Part shown: piece after piece, positions 22,224 through 32,397 of the stretch
Position numbering within the stretch: position 1 is the first letter of the stretch
How the letters are laid out: the number at the start of each line of letters is the position of its first letter
DNA from: Lingula anatina
Taxonomy: Eukaryota; Brachiopoda; Lingulata; Lingulida; Lingulidae
Length of the DNA: 36,406 nucleotides
Reading direction: 5' to 3'
Assembly (NCBI RefSeq): GCF_001039355.2
Contig: NW_019774114.1
Span: 11,417-47,822, forward strand
Program-made: the position numbers and the translations under genes
The notes under the pieces: generated by a model
The model's input: only the letters and a program-made list of their open reading frames with translations
Databases searched by the model: none
Told to the model about the DNA's origin: nothing

Positions 22224-22785
22224 ATTGCAAAGTTTTATAAAGAGTCGTAAGGCGATAAAAGCATGGAAATGGCTGGTTACTAATTTTGAACATGCTGCCT
22301 TAAGTATCTGCACTGGCAATTTATTTGATCGGATGTGTGTTAACACACAATTGGTTCAACTTACTGGATTAAAAGTATGAACATCTTGCTCAAAAGTGTA
22401 GTTCTTAGCTAGTATTATAGGTTTGCCTTACTTAATAGACTAACGCAACTTTAAATGCTTGTTGCTAAGGTAATATGCTGCCTAGTAATCATGGCTGAGG
22501 TTAATTTGGGTTTTAATTGCCTTAAAATAGTCTAGTGATAGTTCTGATGCCCTGACACATAGTTATTAGCATTTCTAAACCATTTAAACTGGACAAGAAA
22601 GGTCTAATTAGCTTGTTACTAAGGAAATTCACTTCCATAGCAACAGTTGCTAAGCAACGCTTTGAAATTTTGGGCACTGCCCTTGAAAATGATCAGCATA
22701 GACCAAAGAACATTTGTGCCAAGTTTCATGCTTTTTCCACATTTTGAGCAATTTGGCCAAAATATAGCACCAGTCATTCAGACTA

Positions 22786-23489
22786 TTAGCCTTTACTTTC
22801 AAAATTAAATATCAAAACGTGTGGGGCTGTATTGTCTGTTTAAACTTTGACCCACTAACTGAGACAACCAAGTGACTTAATTTCCAATATAATGGTTTTT
22901 TAAATGAAATTATTGTATTTGTGAGGCTTAAGTTGTCTACACCATATTGAATTTGTTTGATATGATAAAACTTTGTATCACTGTGTAACGTTCTATAATT
23001 ACAGTTTTAAATTTACGTGGATGTTAATAAAAAATTTATTTAAAGCTGAAGATGTAATTTTGTTTGAAATATGGATTATTGGTTTAATTTAACTAGAATG
23101 TGTACATTGTATGGCAGCATAATATTCTATAAATTACATTTTAAGCTTGTGTGGATGTTTTAAAGAATTAACTAATTAATTATATTTATCTATTCATGGG
23201 GGAGGGGGGTACTGAACCCTTAATGATTCAAACGGATTTCATATAATTTCTAGTTGAATTAAGAAGTTTTTTATACATTACTTTTTATAAAGCATTCGTT
23301 ATATATAATGTATAATCAGTTTACTACAACTTCAGTTTTACCAACAAATGCACAACATAGTTTTCTCACGTTCCATGCAACGTCTGAATAAATTGGTGAA
23401 AAAACAAATTCTAACATATCTGGTTGCTCTACCTAAATCTCACGTAACACATTTTGTTCGTTTTCTGGGTTAATTAGCTTAGCTATAGT
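22786..23489. other. Unannotated spacer
   Basis: AT-rich, with a G-rich patch at 23197-23210. No exon-like frames or repeats recognised. Confidence 0.5.
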
Positions 23490-23492
23490 TTA

Positions 23493-23700
23493 AGCCCCCG
23501 TTACACTGGACGGCGTCCTTTTGCGCGACCACGAAACTGGCATAGCTGTGGTCGTAGAAGGGAGGCACAAGTATCGCTTTGGTTGAATGCTTAGTGGTCG
23601 GCCAGTTGTCGGCACATAAAATATAGTTTTATTTTACTCTCAAACGGGGCCATACCACAGGATGCAGAAAGGACGCCATGCATCCAGTGTAAAGGGAGCT
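23493..23700. mobile_element. MITE, family B, 208 bp with TTA duplications
   Basis: The left end agcccccgttacactgga, then cggcgtccttt, is inverted against the right end ggacgccatgcatccagtgt, then aaagggagct. Perfect TTA flanks lie at 23490-23492 and 23701-23703. A 3-bp TTA duplication is typical of PIF/Harbinger-type insertion. The element is more GC-rich than its surroundings, and no transposase is encoded. Confidence 0.85.
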
Positions 23701-23703
23701 TTA

Positions 23704-24407
23704 TGAAAGCACTGGCCTAGTAAGTAGTATCTTCATGTGACAGACCAGGGCCACAATACACCTCTGGTGTAAGGAAAGACTGAATTGATTTCAGACGAGA
23801 TACAAGCCCTGGAATGATGATGGAAAAAATTGAATTTATTGCTTCACTTTTATCGTACTCCCATTTTAGGTATCCTCTTACGTCAGAATTCTACGTTTTA
23901 CTACATTGTATATTAACGTTAACCCGCCCTGTGATATCAGGGTCTCTAAAATAGTATACAATAGTATACAGTCCCTTTCAACAATTTTGTAACAGACTTC
24001 TATCGCACATTATGGTCAGAGAGAAGCGTTACACAATAATTGTGCGCGTATCGTTGGCTTAAAATATTGATAAGTTGACGCCCATCGCGATAGTTACAAA
24101 TTGATATCAATCACGCTCGTTAAATGTCGTAACGTCTCAAGCAATGTGAATAAATTATAATTATCTTGAAGCTCCCGCCTGGAAACTCACTGTTCTATTT
24201 ATTCATGATTTTACACGAGACCACGCCTTTCCTTGTGGTAATTTCCACATGATTCCATTTATCTTTTTTAATTACCCCAAAACTAAATTTTATATACAAT
24301 GTAGTGACCTTCACGTCAGTCGAAATCAAGTAAAGTCCGATACGTATAATTCTTCAAAATAAAAGATAATATACATATCGTTAACTAAATTTGATGCTGT
24401 TTAAAAC
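23704..24407. other. Upstream region of a candidate first exon
   Basis: Low-copy sequence with scattered CG dinucleotides and no repeats seen. It could contain a promoter for the frame at 24408, but I cannot point to a defined element. Confidence 0.35.
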
Positions 24408-24527
24408 ATGCGGAAACAACTCGAAAACTGGATTAAAAGTGAAGGAGAGGGAGCTAATGTTCAGATTTACGCATCGGATATTATTCTCGGAAATGATGAT
24501 AAGAAAATAAATCTACTTATTTTTCAG
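24408..24527 (+). CDS. Candidate first coding exon, unrecognised
   Basis: ATG in acceptable context (A at -3) opens MRKQLENWIKSEGEGANVQI and runs 40 codons to INLLIFQ, where a consensus donor, TTTCAG|GTAAAA, ends the exon in phase 0. Unspliced, the frame would stop after another 15 codons (TAA at 24573-24575). The upstream region has normal CG content and no repeats, as expected of a 5' gene end. The alternating polar and hydrophobic pattern after residue 17 suggests beta strands. No family recognised, and the downstream exon is not visible within the next kilobase. Confidence 0.33.
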
Positions 24528-25009
24528 GTAAAAGAATACATTTACAGAAAATCAAAATATGGAGGGCATCCGTAATACAGGGACATCGAATGTTTTCTGA
24601 ACTAAAAAATAATGCTTTGCTTGTCTTTATATGTATTTATTTTATACTGTAGTTACACGTAGCACGCATACAGGTATGTATGTACAGTATGCGTATGTTT
24701 TTGAGAAATGTGTATGTGAGAAGTGATTTGTATTGTATTGTATTGTACAATGTAATGTTAATTTCTTCAGTCTAATTAAAGAAAATATACATACAATTTT
24801 TAGAGAGCGTACGCGTCTGTAATTAAACTCATCACAAGCATCTGTAAGTAGCAGGCCATGGGAACGAGAAGTGTAATTTAAACGAATCTGCAGATTGTTA
24901 CTTTTCATGAAATTTGTATGTGTAACTTATTCAAAATAAAGGAAATGTTTGCACACACTTGTAGAAAAGTGCACGACTGCTAGGGTGGTTTTATTGGGTG
25001 GTGGGTCGA
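24528..25009. other. Spacer with a short (GTATT)n tract
   Basis: gtattgtattgtattg near 24728-24745. A minus-strand ORF (24908-24642) overlaps it and is not supported by motifs. Confidence 0.45.
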
Positions 25010-25017
25010 GGGGGGGG

Positions 25018-25354
25018 TAGAGAGTTCGAGGCCCATCTCGCCATGCCTATAGCTTAAGTGTACGTCTCTGTGGTTTAGGGGTACAGTGGTCGCCTGCTTC
25101 GCGGATTAGATTCCCGACACATTTGGAAAACATCAGACTGGCTTCTGTCTTGAGAAATGTACTATTCTTTACATCATCTACTTTCCAGGGAAGAAATTTT
25201 AAGCTTACGGCAGCTATGGACAATATGTCTACCAATAGATTACTGAGATCTCTAACAGTAGGGCCGTTCAATGGATTTTGTTTTGGTCATTTCCTATAAG
25301 TCCAGATTAGGGCGTTTTATGTTTACCTTGTTTTTTTTTTAAACTAGTGAAATA
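25018..25354 (+). repeat. tRNA-related SINE-like unit, copy 1
   Basis: A tRNA-like head: a box-A-like tggtttaggggtacagtgg near 25071 and a box-B-like ggattagattcccg near 25103 with the expected short spacing, as in SINEs derived from a tRNA. A body of about 200 bp (agactggcttctgtc...) follows, ending in a T-run and actagtgaaata. It is near-identical to 25370-25708. The 5' boundary is uncertain; a G-run precedes it. Confidence 0.55.
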
Positions 25355-25369
25355 NAGGGGGGGGGGGGG
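25355..25369. other. Assembly join: N followed by a 13-G run
   Basis: A single N at 25355, then A and G13, lies exactly between the two copies of the duplication. Confidence 0.9.
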
Positions 25370-25708
25370 TAGAGAGTTCGAGGCCCATCTCGCCATGCCT
25401 ATAGCTTAAGTGTACGTCTCTGTGGTTTAGGGGTACAGTGGTCGCCTGATTCGCGGATTAGATTCCCGCCACATTTGGAAAACATCAGACTGGCTTCTGT
25501 CTTGAGAAATGTACTATTCTTTACATCATCTACTTTCCAGGGAAGAAATTTGAAGCTTACGGCAGGTGTGGACAATATGTCTACCAATAAATTACTGAGA
25601 TCTCTAACAGTAGGGCCGTTCAATGGATTTTGTTTTGGTCATTTCCTATAAGTCCAGATTAGGGCGTTTTATGTTTACCTTGTTTTGTTTTTTTTAACTA
25701 GTGAAATA
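25370..25708 (+). repeat. tRNA-related SINE-like unit, copy 2
   Basis: A direct repeat of 25018-25354 at an offset of 352-354 bp with only a few differences (cctgcttcgc against cctgattcgc, gcagctatgg against gcaggtgtgg). Minus-strand ORFs in both copies (25271-25047 and 25623-25399) are shadows of the repeat. Confidence 0.75.
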
Positions 25709-26390
25709 AGATAAAAATTAATTCAACCAATAAAAATATTGGAAATCTAAATATCGGATTTTTTTTCATTTGAGACATAAAACTAAATAAAGAACTGAAT
25801 ATTATAATATTTATAAGCTATAGGCTTAAAAGTGGAATTAATATTAGATACTTAGAGAGAAAAACACTACTTAAAACGTTTATCCCCTTAAAATGAGAAA
25901 TCTAATATCGTCGGTGAGAAATAAAAAGAGAATTTGCTGAATGGGTTTGTGTGTGCGTGTGTTCAAATTCACAATCTATTTAAAGAATATTAAAATAAAA
26001 GTATTTTGTGGTAATTTTCCTTATATCTGATCGACGGTGTACAGTATAAATGGGTGATGTAAAGAATTCTAATTAGGAAAAGTGAGTAAAATGCAAGTAA
26101 ATAGAATGCTTTTTATTTTATATTCCGGAGTCTAATATATTTTTCTTTTCAACTGAAAATGCTACAAATAAATTACATTCAGAACGTTGTCTGTACCCAG
26201 TTCTGTGAAGGGTGACCTCGTGCTACTGATATTCAAAGCACACGTGAGCGCCAAACAAACAGAAATGAAAGGATACACAGTAAAAAACGAGTTCTGAGAA
26301 GGGAAGAGAAATGTGGGTGGGGTCGATACTACAGTCTACACACCAGGACTTGACTCTTCAATGATGGCAATGGGTCATTCTTGGCTGGAA
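25709..26390. other. Unannotated AT-rich spacer
   Basis: No recognisable gene or repeat; a short gtgtgtgcgtgtg tract near 25950. Confidence 0.5.
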
Positions 26391-26402
26391 TACATGATTC
26401 TA

Positions 26403-26515
26403 GGACCCCCCCTCCCCGGACAATTCCTCCTAGACAACCCCCTCCCCCGAAGACGACCCCCCCCCCTAAGGCAATCCCCCTGAACAATTCCCCCAAGACA
26501 CCCCCACCTTCCAAG
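26403..26515. repeat. C-cluster minisatellite (i-motif / G4-capable)
   Basis: Seven or more C-runs of 5-10 bases separated by short gaca.t and gaagacga spacers, for example caattcctcctagacaaccc and a run of ten C's. The quasi-unit is about 18-25 bp. The minus strand is G-rich and reads as a Gly/Val peptide, which is not called as a gene. Confidence 0.8.
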
Positions 26516-27085
26516 AAAAGATAACACTCTGGTTTTGAATTATCTGTATTATACATGTATTTCCATTTATACACTTCTTGAATGTTTTGCTGACTATAAG
26601 AAAAGAGACAGAAAATGAAATAAAAACAAAAGTATTGGCTATAATTATAAATTATAAGAATCAGGAAGTTCGCTTACGCTCATAAACAGATCTGAGAGGC
26701 AACCTTAATAACATTTATTTAAGCAAATTTAATCATTTTCCATTACATGTCATTTTTAATCAAACTAATACTACCATTTTCTCTATTTTTCCTGAAAGCA
26801 AACAAACATTTTATCTGCATTTCGTTTGATGCTAGTGAGGTTTCTGTATAACAGGTTAAGCAAATTATAATGAAATACTAAAAAAAGAAGATAAGTTCCG
26901 AAGCTTATTCATTTCTGTCTGGGGCAGTGGTAAATAAATTAAAACTTACAGTAATTTCATCAAAGGGATACCTGAATGAGTATGATTATCTGTTTACCCA
27001 CCTCTGCCTGGAGATAAAGTTTTATGAAAAGCAGGCATTTATAATTTTTCCCATTATCACATCTTCATTCTCAATATTATGTTCA
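26516..27085. other. Unannotated AT-rich spacer
   Basis: A plus-strand 85-codon frame (26927-27184) runs into the G-tract and has no motif; not called. Confidence 0.5.
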
Positions 27086-27089
27086 TTAC

Positions 27090-27113
27090 GGGGGGGTGGG
27101 GGTGGGGGGGGGG
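27090..27113 (+). other. G-quadruplex-capable G-run
   Basis: G7-T-G5-T-G11, ending gtgtccgc; four or more G-triplets with one-base loops are possible. Confidence 0.85.
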
Positions 27114-27198
27114 TGTCCGCAGGGTGTCATGATACCCGGATAGATGTTTCAGCTCTAATATTATCTGATGACCAAGATGAATAAGAACATTTGACGTT

Positions 27199-27671
27199 TT
27201 TTTGTTTTTTTCTAATAACATGTCCACGAAATTGCTCTGGGAAGATAAGGATTAAGAAATTTAAGTTGACTTATCAAATCTATTATTTATGGCAGCAGTT
27301 TCAATAAAATTTTGTTCGGGGCTTCCAGGCCTTGTAAACGGATTAGGCGTTTACTGACACTAGCCGCAGATCTTTCAGCACTAACGCTCATATTTTAACC
27401 ACAAAATTGACAAATTAACCAACACACCACACACTTATTTAGCACCAACAAAACGATATCTAGCACTAACATTCATCCGCTCTGGCAGTACTGCAAGACT
27501 AAAATCTCCTCAGGTAAACATTTAGCTTCGTTGAGCGACCCATATTCCATTACCCCTACCCAGTCAGGAGAAGTTAAAAACAATCCGCCTGCACATATAT
27601 AATTGCACCAAATTCTGATGAGTTGTTGACACGCTTCTGCAGTTGATACACCTTTAAAATATCAATACATT
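27199..27671 (+). repeat. Near-identical direct duplication at N27672, copy A
   Basis: About 470 bp from the T-run before ctaataacatgtccacg to atcaatacat, repeated at 27673-28157 with few differences. The sequence is not recognised; it contains agcactaac-type short repeats. Confidence 0.9.
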
Positions 27672-27672
27672 N

Positions 27673-28157
27673 TTTTTTTTTTGTTTTTTTCTAATAACAT
27701 GTCCACGAAATTGCTCTGGGAAGATAAGGATTAAGAAATTTAAGTTGACTTATCAAATCTATTATTTATGGCAGCAGTTTCAATAAAATTTTGTTCGGGA
27801 CTTCCAGGCCTTGTAAACGGATTAGGCGTTTACTGACACTAGCCGCAGATCTTTCAGCACTATAGTTATAACGCTCATATTTAACCACAAAATTGTCAAA
27901 TTAACCAACACACCACACACTTATTTAGCACCAACAAAACGATATCTAGCACTAACATTCATCCGCTCTGGTAGTACTGCAAGACTAAAATCTCCTCAGG
28001 TAAACATTTAGCTTCGTTGAGCGACCCATACTCCATTACCCCTACCCAGTCAGGAGAAGTTAAAAACAATCCGCCTGCACATATATAATTGCACCAAATT
28101 CTGATGAGTTGTTGACACGCTTCTGCAGTTGATACACCTTTAAAATATCAATACATT
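27673..28157 (+). repeat. Near-identical direct duplication at N27672, copy B
   Basis: Offset 479-486 bp from copy A. Differences include a small insertion (tatagtta near 27862). The copy begins immediately after the N. Confidence 0.9.
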
Positions 28158-28690
28158 CGTAATGTCAGACAACTTTATTCGCACTGAGAGGTACATTTTT
28201 TAAGTTAAAACTGGAACTCTTTGTGAGGTCTTATAACACGTAAGTACTCTGAAGAGGCTTTTACTACTTTTTGCAAGTTCTTCTGAACTTTGCTTCCCGC
28301 TTTAAAGCTACTAATTTACAGTATATCACCCAAGAGAGAGGAGGGAGGGTGTCCCTTTAGGTAACACTCTTACGTACATTCCAAGCCATTGAATTGTCTC
28401 TTAAAATGGACCGGTACAGTAAAAGGTTCCGCTCTTCAGAAGCTGACCTCAATTCAGACTCAAACGATAACTCTAACCTGTCATCTCAGTTTACAATCTT
28501 TGGGAACTGCCACAGATAAAAAGTTCGTAAACTGGCAACTCACATACATGTATCACATAGGCCTATTGCCTTTAAAACTTCGAAACTAATTCATAGCATA
28601 GCTAAGAAAGTTAAATATTATGCACTGCTCCTGTCCGTAATGAATACACTAATAGATCATACAATACAAATATGCTATATTCTACCAGTG
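28158..28690. other. Unannotated spacer
   Basis: A 66-codon plus-strand frame (28389-28589) lacks recognisable features. No repeats noted. Confidence 0.45.
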
Positions 28691-28691
28691 C

Positions 28692-28917
28692 GCCAGACAG
28701 CCTCAGTAATCTGGCCCACGTCTGGCCCAGATCTGGCAACGTCTGGCAATATCTGGGCCAGATTTTGCCAGACACTTGCCAGATCTGGGCCAAGTCTGGC
28801 AAAGTCTGGCATTTATGCCACATTTTGCCAGACACTTGCCAGATCTGGGCCAAGTCTGGCAAAGTCTGGCATTTATGCCACATTTTGCCAGATGCTGCCC
28901 AGACTTGGGCCAGATAT
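28692..28917. repeat. Palindromic 60-bp minisatellite (ctggc/gccag)
   Basis: Built from alternating gccaga and tctggc words. An exact 60-bp period links gattttgcca at 28761 with cattttgcca at 28821. Each unit contains an inverted repeat (TTTGCCAGACaCTTG against CAAG..TCTGGCAAA) whose loop is itself the palindrome CCAGATCTGG, plus a second perfect hairpin, TGGCATttATGCCA. Because 60 is a multiple of three, periodic ORFs appear on both strands (28640-28966, 28672-28992, 28934-28611); none is called as a gene. Confidence 0.9.
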
Positions 28918-29114
28918 GGTACTTTCATTTTCAATTTTTATTTTCTATTTATTTATTTTTTATTGACCAGTGAGCTGAATGCATTGAACTGACGTCATTT
29001 GATAAATTTTGATTTAATTTATCTCTCTCTCTTTTCTTCAAAGTCCCCTCATAAGTGTGCTATTTGTTTAATTTGACTTGACATTTGAATGAATTCACTG
29101 TTCTAAAACTTTTT

Positions 29115-29115
29115 N
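29115..29115. other. Assembly join (single N)
   Basis: An N within tttttnttt. Unlike the other three, I see no duplication on its two sides. Confidence 0.9.
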
Positions 29116-29169
29116 TTTCTCACAGAATTGATACCAACTTTGCAATTATTTTTTTTACCTTTGCGATTA

Positions 29170-29200
29170 TTTATTATTATTATTATTATTTATTTTTTTT
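29170..29200. repeat. (TTA)n microsatellite
   Basis: tttattattattattattat and following T-run. Confidence 0.9.
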
Positions 29201-29343
29201 GCACCTCAAATCCCAGGTTGGGCAGCTGCCACCCCCCCTCCCCCCCCGGAGGCTACGGCCCTGTTTTACAGTACAGAGATTAGCCATCTATTTAACCAGA
29301 GACGCATCTTTTAATATCTAGTGAAAAATCAATCTATGGCCCT

Positions 29344-29534
29344 GGTAGAGGGGGGACCGTAGCGATAGTCCGAAGGTTCAATAGTCCGAAGGTTCATTGG
29401 TCCGAATGTTCACTATAGAACCTTCGGACCAATGAACCCTTGATTAAAAAATCGATAAAAATGTTACCACTTTTCGGACCAATGAACCTTCGGACTAATG
29501 AACCTTCGGACTATCGAGACGCCCCCGTAGAGGG
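29344..29534. mobile_element. Foldback element made of 16-bp units
   Basis: The left arm (from 29363) is cgatagtccgaaggttca, then two more 16-bp units (atagtccgaaggttca, ttggtccgaatgttca). The right arm carries the inverted units and ends ggactatcg at 29516. Weaker inverted similarity extends outward (cgcccccgtagaggg against ccctggtagagggggg). The centre contains gattaaaaaatcgataaaa. No coding sequence; target duplication unresolved. Confidence 0.85.
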
Positions 29535-29562
29535 TAGCCACAGGCTGCGGAGTGTTGATTTT

Positions 29563-29660
29563 GATGCTGTCTCAACCATGATTGTGACGGACTCCACAAA
29601 TATCAGTCAATTGTGTTAGTGAAGACATAACGCGAGACGGGGAGGGGGATGCAAGGTTTA
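29563..29660 (+). repeat. Dispersed repeat pair, copy 1
   Basis: ctgtctcaaccatgattgtg, then acgg and later tgtgttagtgaagaca. A second copy lies at 30675-30775 in the same orientation. Confidence 0.75.
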
Positions 29661-29690
29661 CAAAGAAATTACCTAATAAGTCATTGGAAA

Positions 29691-29795
29691 TGACAGTATG
29701 TTATTTTAGTTTAAATTAGATGTCGATGAACCATTCAGTAAATGACAATATGCTATTTTAGTTTAAATTAGATGTCGACGAACCATTCAATAGAG
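29691..29795 (+). repeat. 52-bp tandem duplication
   Basis: tgacagtatgttattttagt at 29691 and tgacaatatgctattttagt at 29743; two copies differing at about four positions. Confidence 0.92.
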
Positions 29796-30049
29796 AAAAT
29801 TAGATTAAAAGGAAATATGTTGAAGCGGCACAAAAATGATGGAGGGTGGAGGGTATGATGATGGTATAAAAGGTTTGGGAGAGTCGGGGAAATTGAGTTT
29901 TGAGTGCGTTCGGGTGTTTACTGATGTCCTTTAACTTAAACACACCAGGTTATACAAACTTTTACAACTTTTGTCTCTAAAATACTGTACAGATTAATCT
30001 TTTTTACTTATATAACTACCGTATGTTTCTACTATAGTATTTCACAAAG

Positions 30050-30223
30050 ATGAACTTTAAAGATGACGTCTATTTAGAAAGAGCGCCATTACTAAAAACG
30101 CAGCACTGGAAAATTAACTGGCAAAGCGTCAACGCTACGTTACAAATGGAACAGAAAGTGCCGACAGAATCTACGTGGAGTCAAAGTTTGCTATTTTTGA
30201 ACAAGCCACACAACGGAGACTGA
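30050..30223 (+). CDS. Small ORF of 57 codons, unrecognised
   Basis: ATG with A at -3 opens MNFKDDVYLERAPLLKTQHW and continues through two more Trp residues (about 24 and 43) to TGA at 30221-30223. Composition is polar with good codon variety and no repeat content, unlike most ORFs in this window. It lies between the two copies of the dispersed repeat (29563 and 30675), so it could be cargo or chance. No family recognised and no splice signals examined convincingly. Confidence 0.22.
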   Translation: MNFKDDVYLERAPLLKTQHWKINWQSVNATLQMEQKVPTESTWSQSLLFLNKPHNGD

Positions 30224-30474
30224 AATATCGGAGTGCAAAATATGACTTGTTTTAATTATTGATTAAAAATAGGCTGTTAGTAGGCTATGACCAAGTTGTT
30301 AAACAGCCGATGAAATTCTTAAAATATTGAATGACTCTAAATGGAATTTAATAAATTTCTTAATTGCTTATTTGATTTTTCTATATCATTTTGTAAAGTC
30401 AGAGTATTTTATAATAGCAAACTGCTAACAACACAATTCTAACCGACGCGTTACTTTCCAAAGCATAAAAATAG

Positions 30475-30545
30475 GTGTGTGTGTGTGTGTGTGTGTGTAG
30501 TATGTGTATGTGTTTGTGTGTGTATGTGTGTGCGCGCGCGCGTCG
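30475..30545. repeat. (GT)n / (GC)n microsatellite
   Basis: Interrupted GT repeats ending in gcgcgcgcgcg, where the purine-pyrimidine alternation continues (Z-DNA-capable). Confidence 0.95.
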
Positions 30546-30674
30546 GGGTGGAGGGCATGGGTCTTGCACGGGAATCTTCCTCTCTGACAATTGTCAATGT
30601 TGACAGGGTAAGTAATGGTACGGGAGAATATTGAGGAAGTTGAGTTACAACAGGGTTAATGCTACAGTATTTGT

Positions 30675-30775
30675 CCTTAGAGTCTGTCTCAACATGATTG
30701 TGACGGCGCCCAATGAATTTCACCATATTGTGCTAGTGAAGACAGCGATAAAGCATAGAGGGCGCTGATATGATA
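30675..30775 (+). repeat. Dispersed repeat pair, copy 2
   Basis: Matches 29563-29660 (tgtctcaacatgattgtgac, then gtgctagtgaagacag). Confidence 0.75.
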
Positions 30776-31399
30776 ATCTTTCTTATAATTTCTCCGGAGT
30801 ATCACAATAATTTTTTATATATCACAGTGGCTGGACCTTGGTCATATCTGTCGCGATGCCAAACCCCCCTCCCGCCTTGCACAAGTATTTTGGTCGCAGT
30901 CCATAACAAATCCAAAGTCTCATTTCTTGCACAGCGCCATCTACACTCAACAATGTTTATATATGGCGCGTGCAAATGGTGACGCTGAAAAGCCGGAATA
31001 CTTTCATCAAACGTTCTGTACACTGAGCGTCATCTTCCATCAGGGCACTTTTCTTAGATGGTTTTGTTATATATTCTGTTGGCAAACTTTATCGGTGAGT
31101 TCAGGATAAGACATATGAAGTGAAGAACACGTATGGTATCGACTGTGTTAGTTGTTCACGTTCACATCTCAATGCAATGTAGCACGAAAATTCTTATGGC
31201 TGTGACAACACACCAGCCATTTAAACTTCGAAGTATTATGATTTGTATTTAGTGCATACAATAATCTATAAACTATACAGGACAAATTTGTATTCTTGCC
31301 ATTTAGAAGTTTAATCTAATAATTTTTTGTTTTTTTTTCGCCCTCTCGCACCGATTTCGGGGTCCCCAGAGGATGTCATTCATAAAAATAAAAAGTGTG
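30776..31399. other. Spacer with a possible unrelated repeat end
   Basis: 31336-31400 (cgccctctcgcaccgatttc, ggggtccccagagg) follows the LINE 3' end and may be its tail or another element. No gene called. Confidence 0.4.
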
Positions 31400-31768
31400 G
31401 CCTTACGAAATTTAAAATGCACTTTTTCTATTTATATGTAAGTTTTCATATCCCAATATCTCAGCTCCATATAACAAAAGTGGTACTATCAGCTTATCAA
31501 AGAGGTCTAGTTGGCAATATTGATAAATTTAACTGTCTAGCTTTTTTATAAATGCCAAACATAATTCTTGTCGCCCTCTGTACTACATATTTTCGCGTAG
31601 AATAAAATGATCCTGTTCTAGATATAAAAATTCCCAAATATTTAAAACTTTTGACAATTTCAATGTCATAATTATTATATTTAAATGACAATTCTTTAGG
31701 TTGTCTCCCTTTTCCAAATATTAGTATTTTATTCTTGTGTTTACCTGCAATTTCCAATTTGAACAGTA

Positions 31769-32236
31769 TTAAAAAAAGCAATCAAGTTGATATTGAAGAT
31801 CATCTTTGGTCTCTGACACCAGTAATGTATCATCTGCGTAAAGTTTCACCATAATTTTGATATACACATCAAGCTCATTTTCAAGCTCATCAGTTACGGT
31901 CTGTAAACCAACAACATTTTTGTTAGATAGAAAATCCTCTAAATCATTAAGATAGAGAGCAAAGAGCAAGGGAGATAAATTTGCCCCTTGTCTAACTCCA
32001 TTTTGACAAGAGAAATATTCTGAGAAACGTCCATTATAAGTAATGTTTGATTTGCATTTATTGTACATATTCATAATAGACATAATAACCCTTAGGCATT
32101 TCCCACTTATTTGGTAACTAAATAATTTTCTCCATAATCCAATTCTCCATATCTTATTGAAGGCGGGTTTAAAATCTACACAAGCACAATATAACTTATT
32201 CTTTTTTAAGAATGATAATTCAATCAAAGAGTACAA
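31769..32236 (-). pseudogene. LINE reverse transcriptase core fragment
   Basis: 155 codons that retain motifs A to C of the reverse transcriptase palm, the domain that primes DNA synthesis at the nicked target. The catalytic Asp21 and the Asp135-Asp136 pair are present, so the palm was active once. It ends in frame disruption at DCFF, after which the thumb continues in another frame from 31781. The upstream fingers lie in another frame at 32398-32634. This is a fragment, not a functional gene. Confidence 0.9.
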
Positions 32237-32397
32237 AGTAAAGATATTATCGGCTGTTGAATAATTAGCTCTAAATCCGCTTTGATTCTCCTTTAATATA
32301 TCTGTGCTATCTGAGTAAGTACTGTAGTTAGCCTTTTGCTCAGAATCGACGTGGACACCTTGTCTAAACTACTTAACAAGGAAATAGGCCTGTAGTT

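Larger units (their letters stand above)
20767..22785. mobile_element. Foldback transposon, arms of about 345 bp, 2.0 kb total
   Basis: The left arm 20767-21110 and right arm 22440-22785 are about 80% identical in inverted orientation over their whole length: gatgactggtgc... against ...gcaccagtcatt, tcatgctttttccac against gtggaaaaagcatga, and gttgcttagcaac near both arm middles. The 1.3-kb interior holds a short plus-strand frame (see 21966-22110) that may be a transposase relic, and an (ATT)n tract at 22190-22220. No clear target-site duplication or CACTA terminus is visible. It could be a non-autonomous derivative or a badly decayed autonomous element. Confidence 0.75.

Noticed and set aside
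20870-22660. GTTGCTTAGCAAC as RFX X-box regulatory sites
   Set aside because: It occurs inside both arms of the foldback element, so it is better explained as transposon sequence.
25071-25120. Functional tRNA gene
   Set aside because: Only the promoter boxes are tRNA-like; acceptor stem pairing and a normal anticodon arm are not evident.
27615-28108. CTGATGAG in both copies of the 480-bp duplication as possible hammerheads
   Set aside because: No GAAA box or closing stems follow within range.
28611-28992. Long ORFs on both strands of the 60-bp array
   Set aside because: A 60-bp period without stops opens several frames at once; no domain or ATG context supports one.
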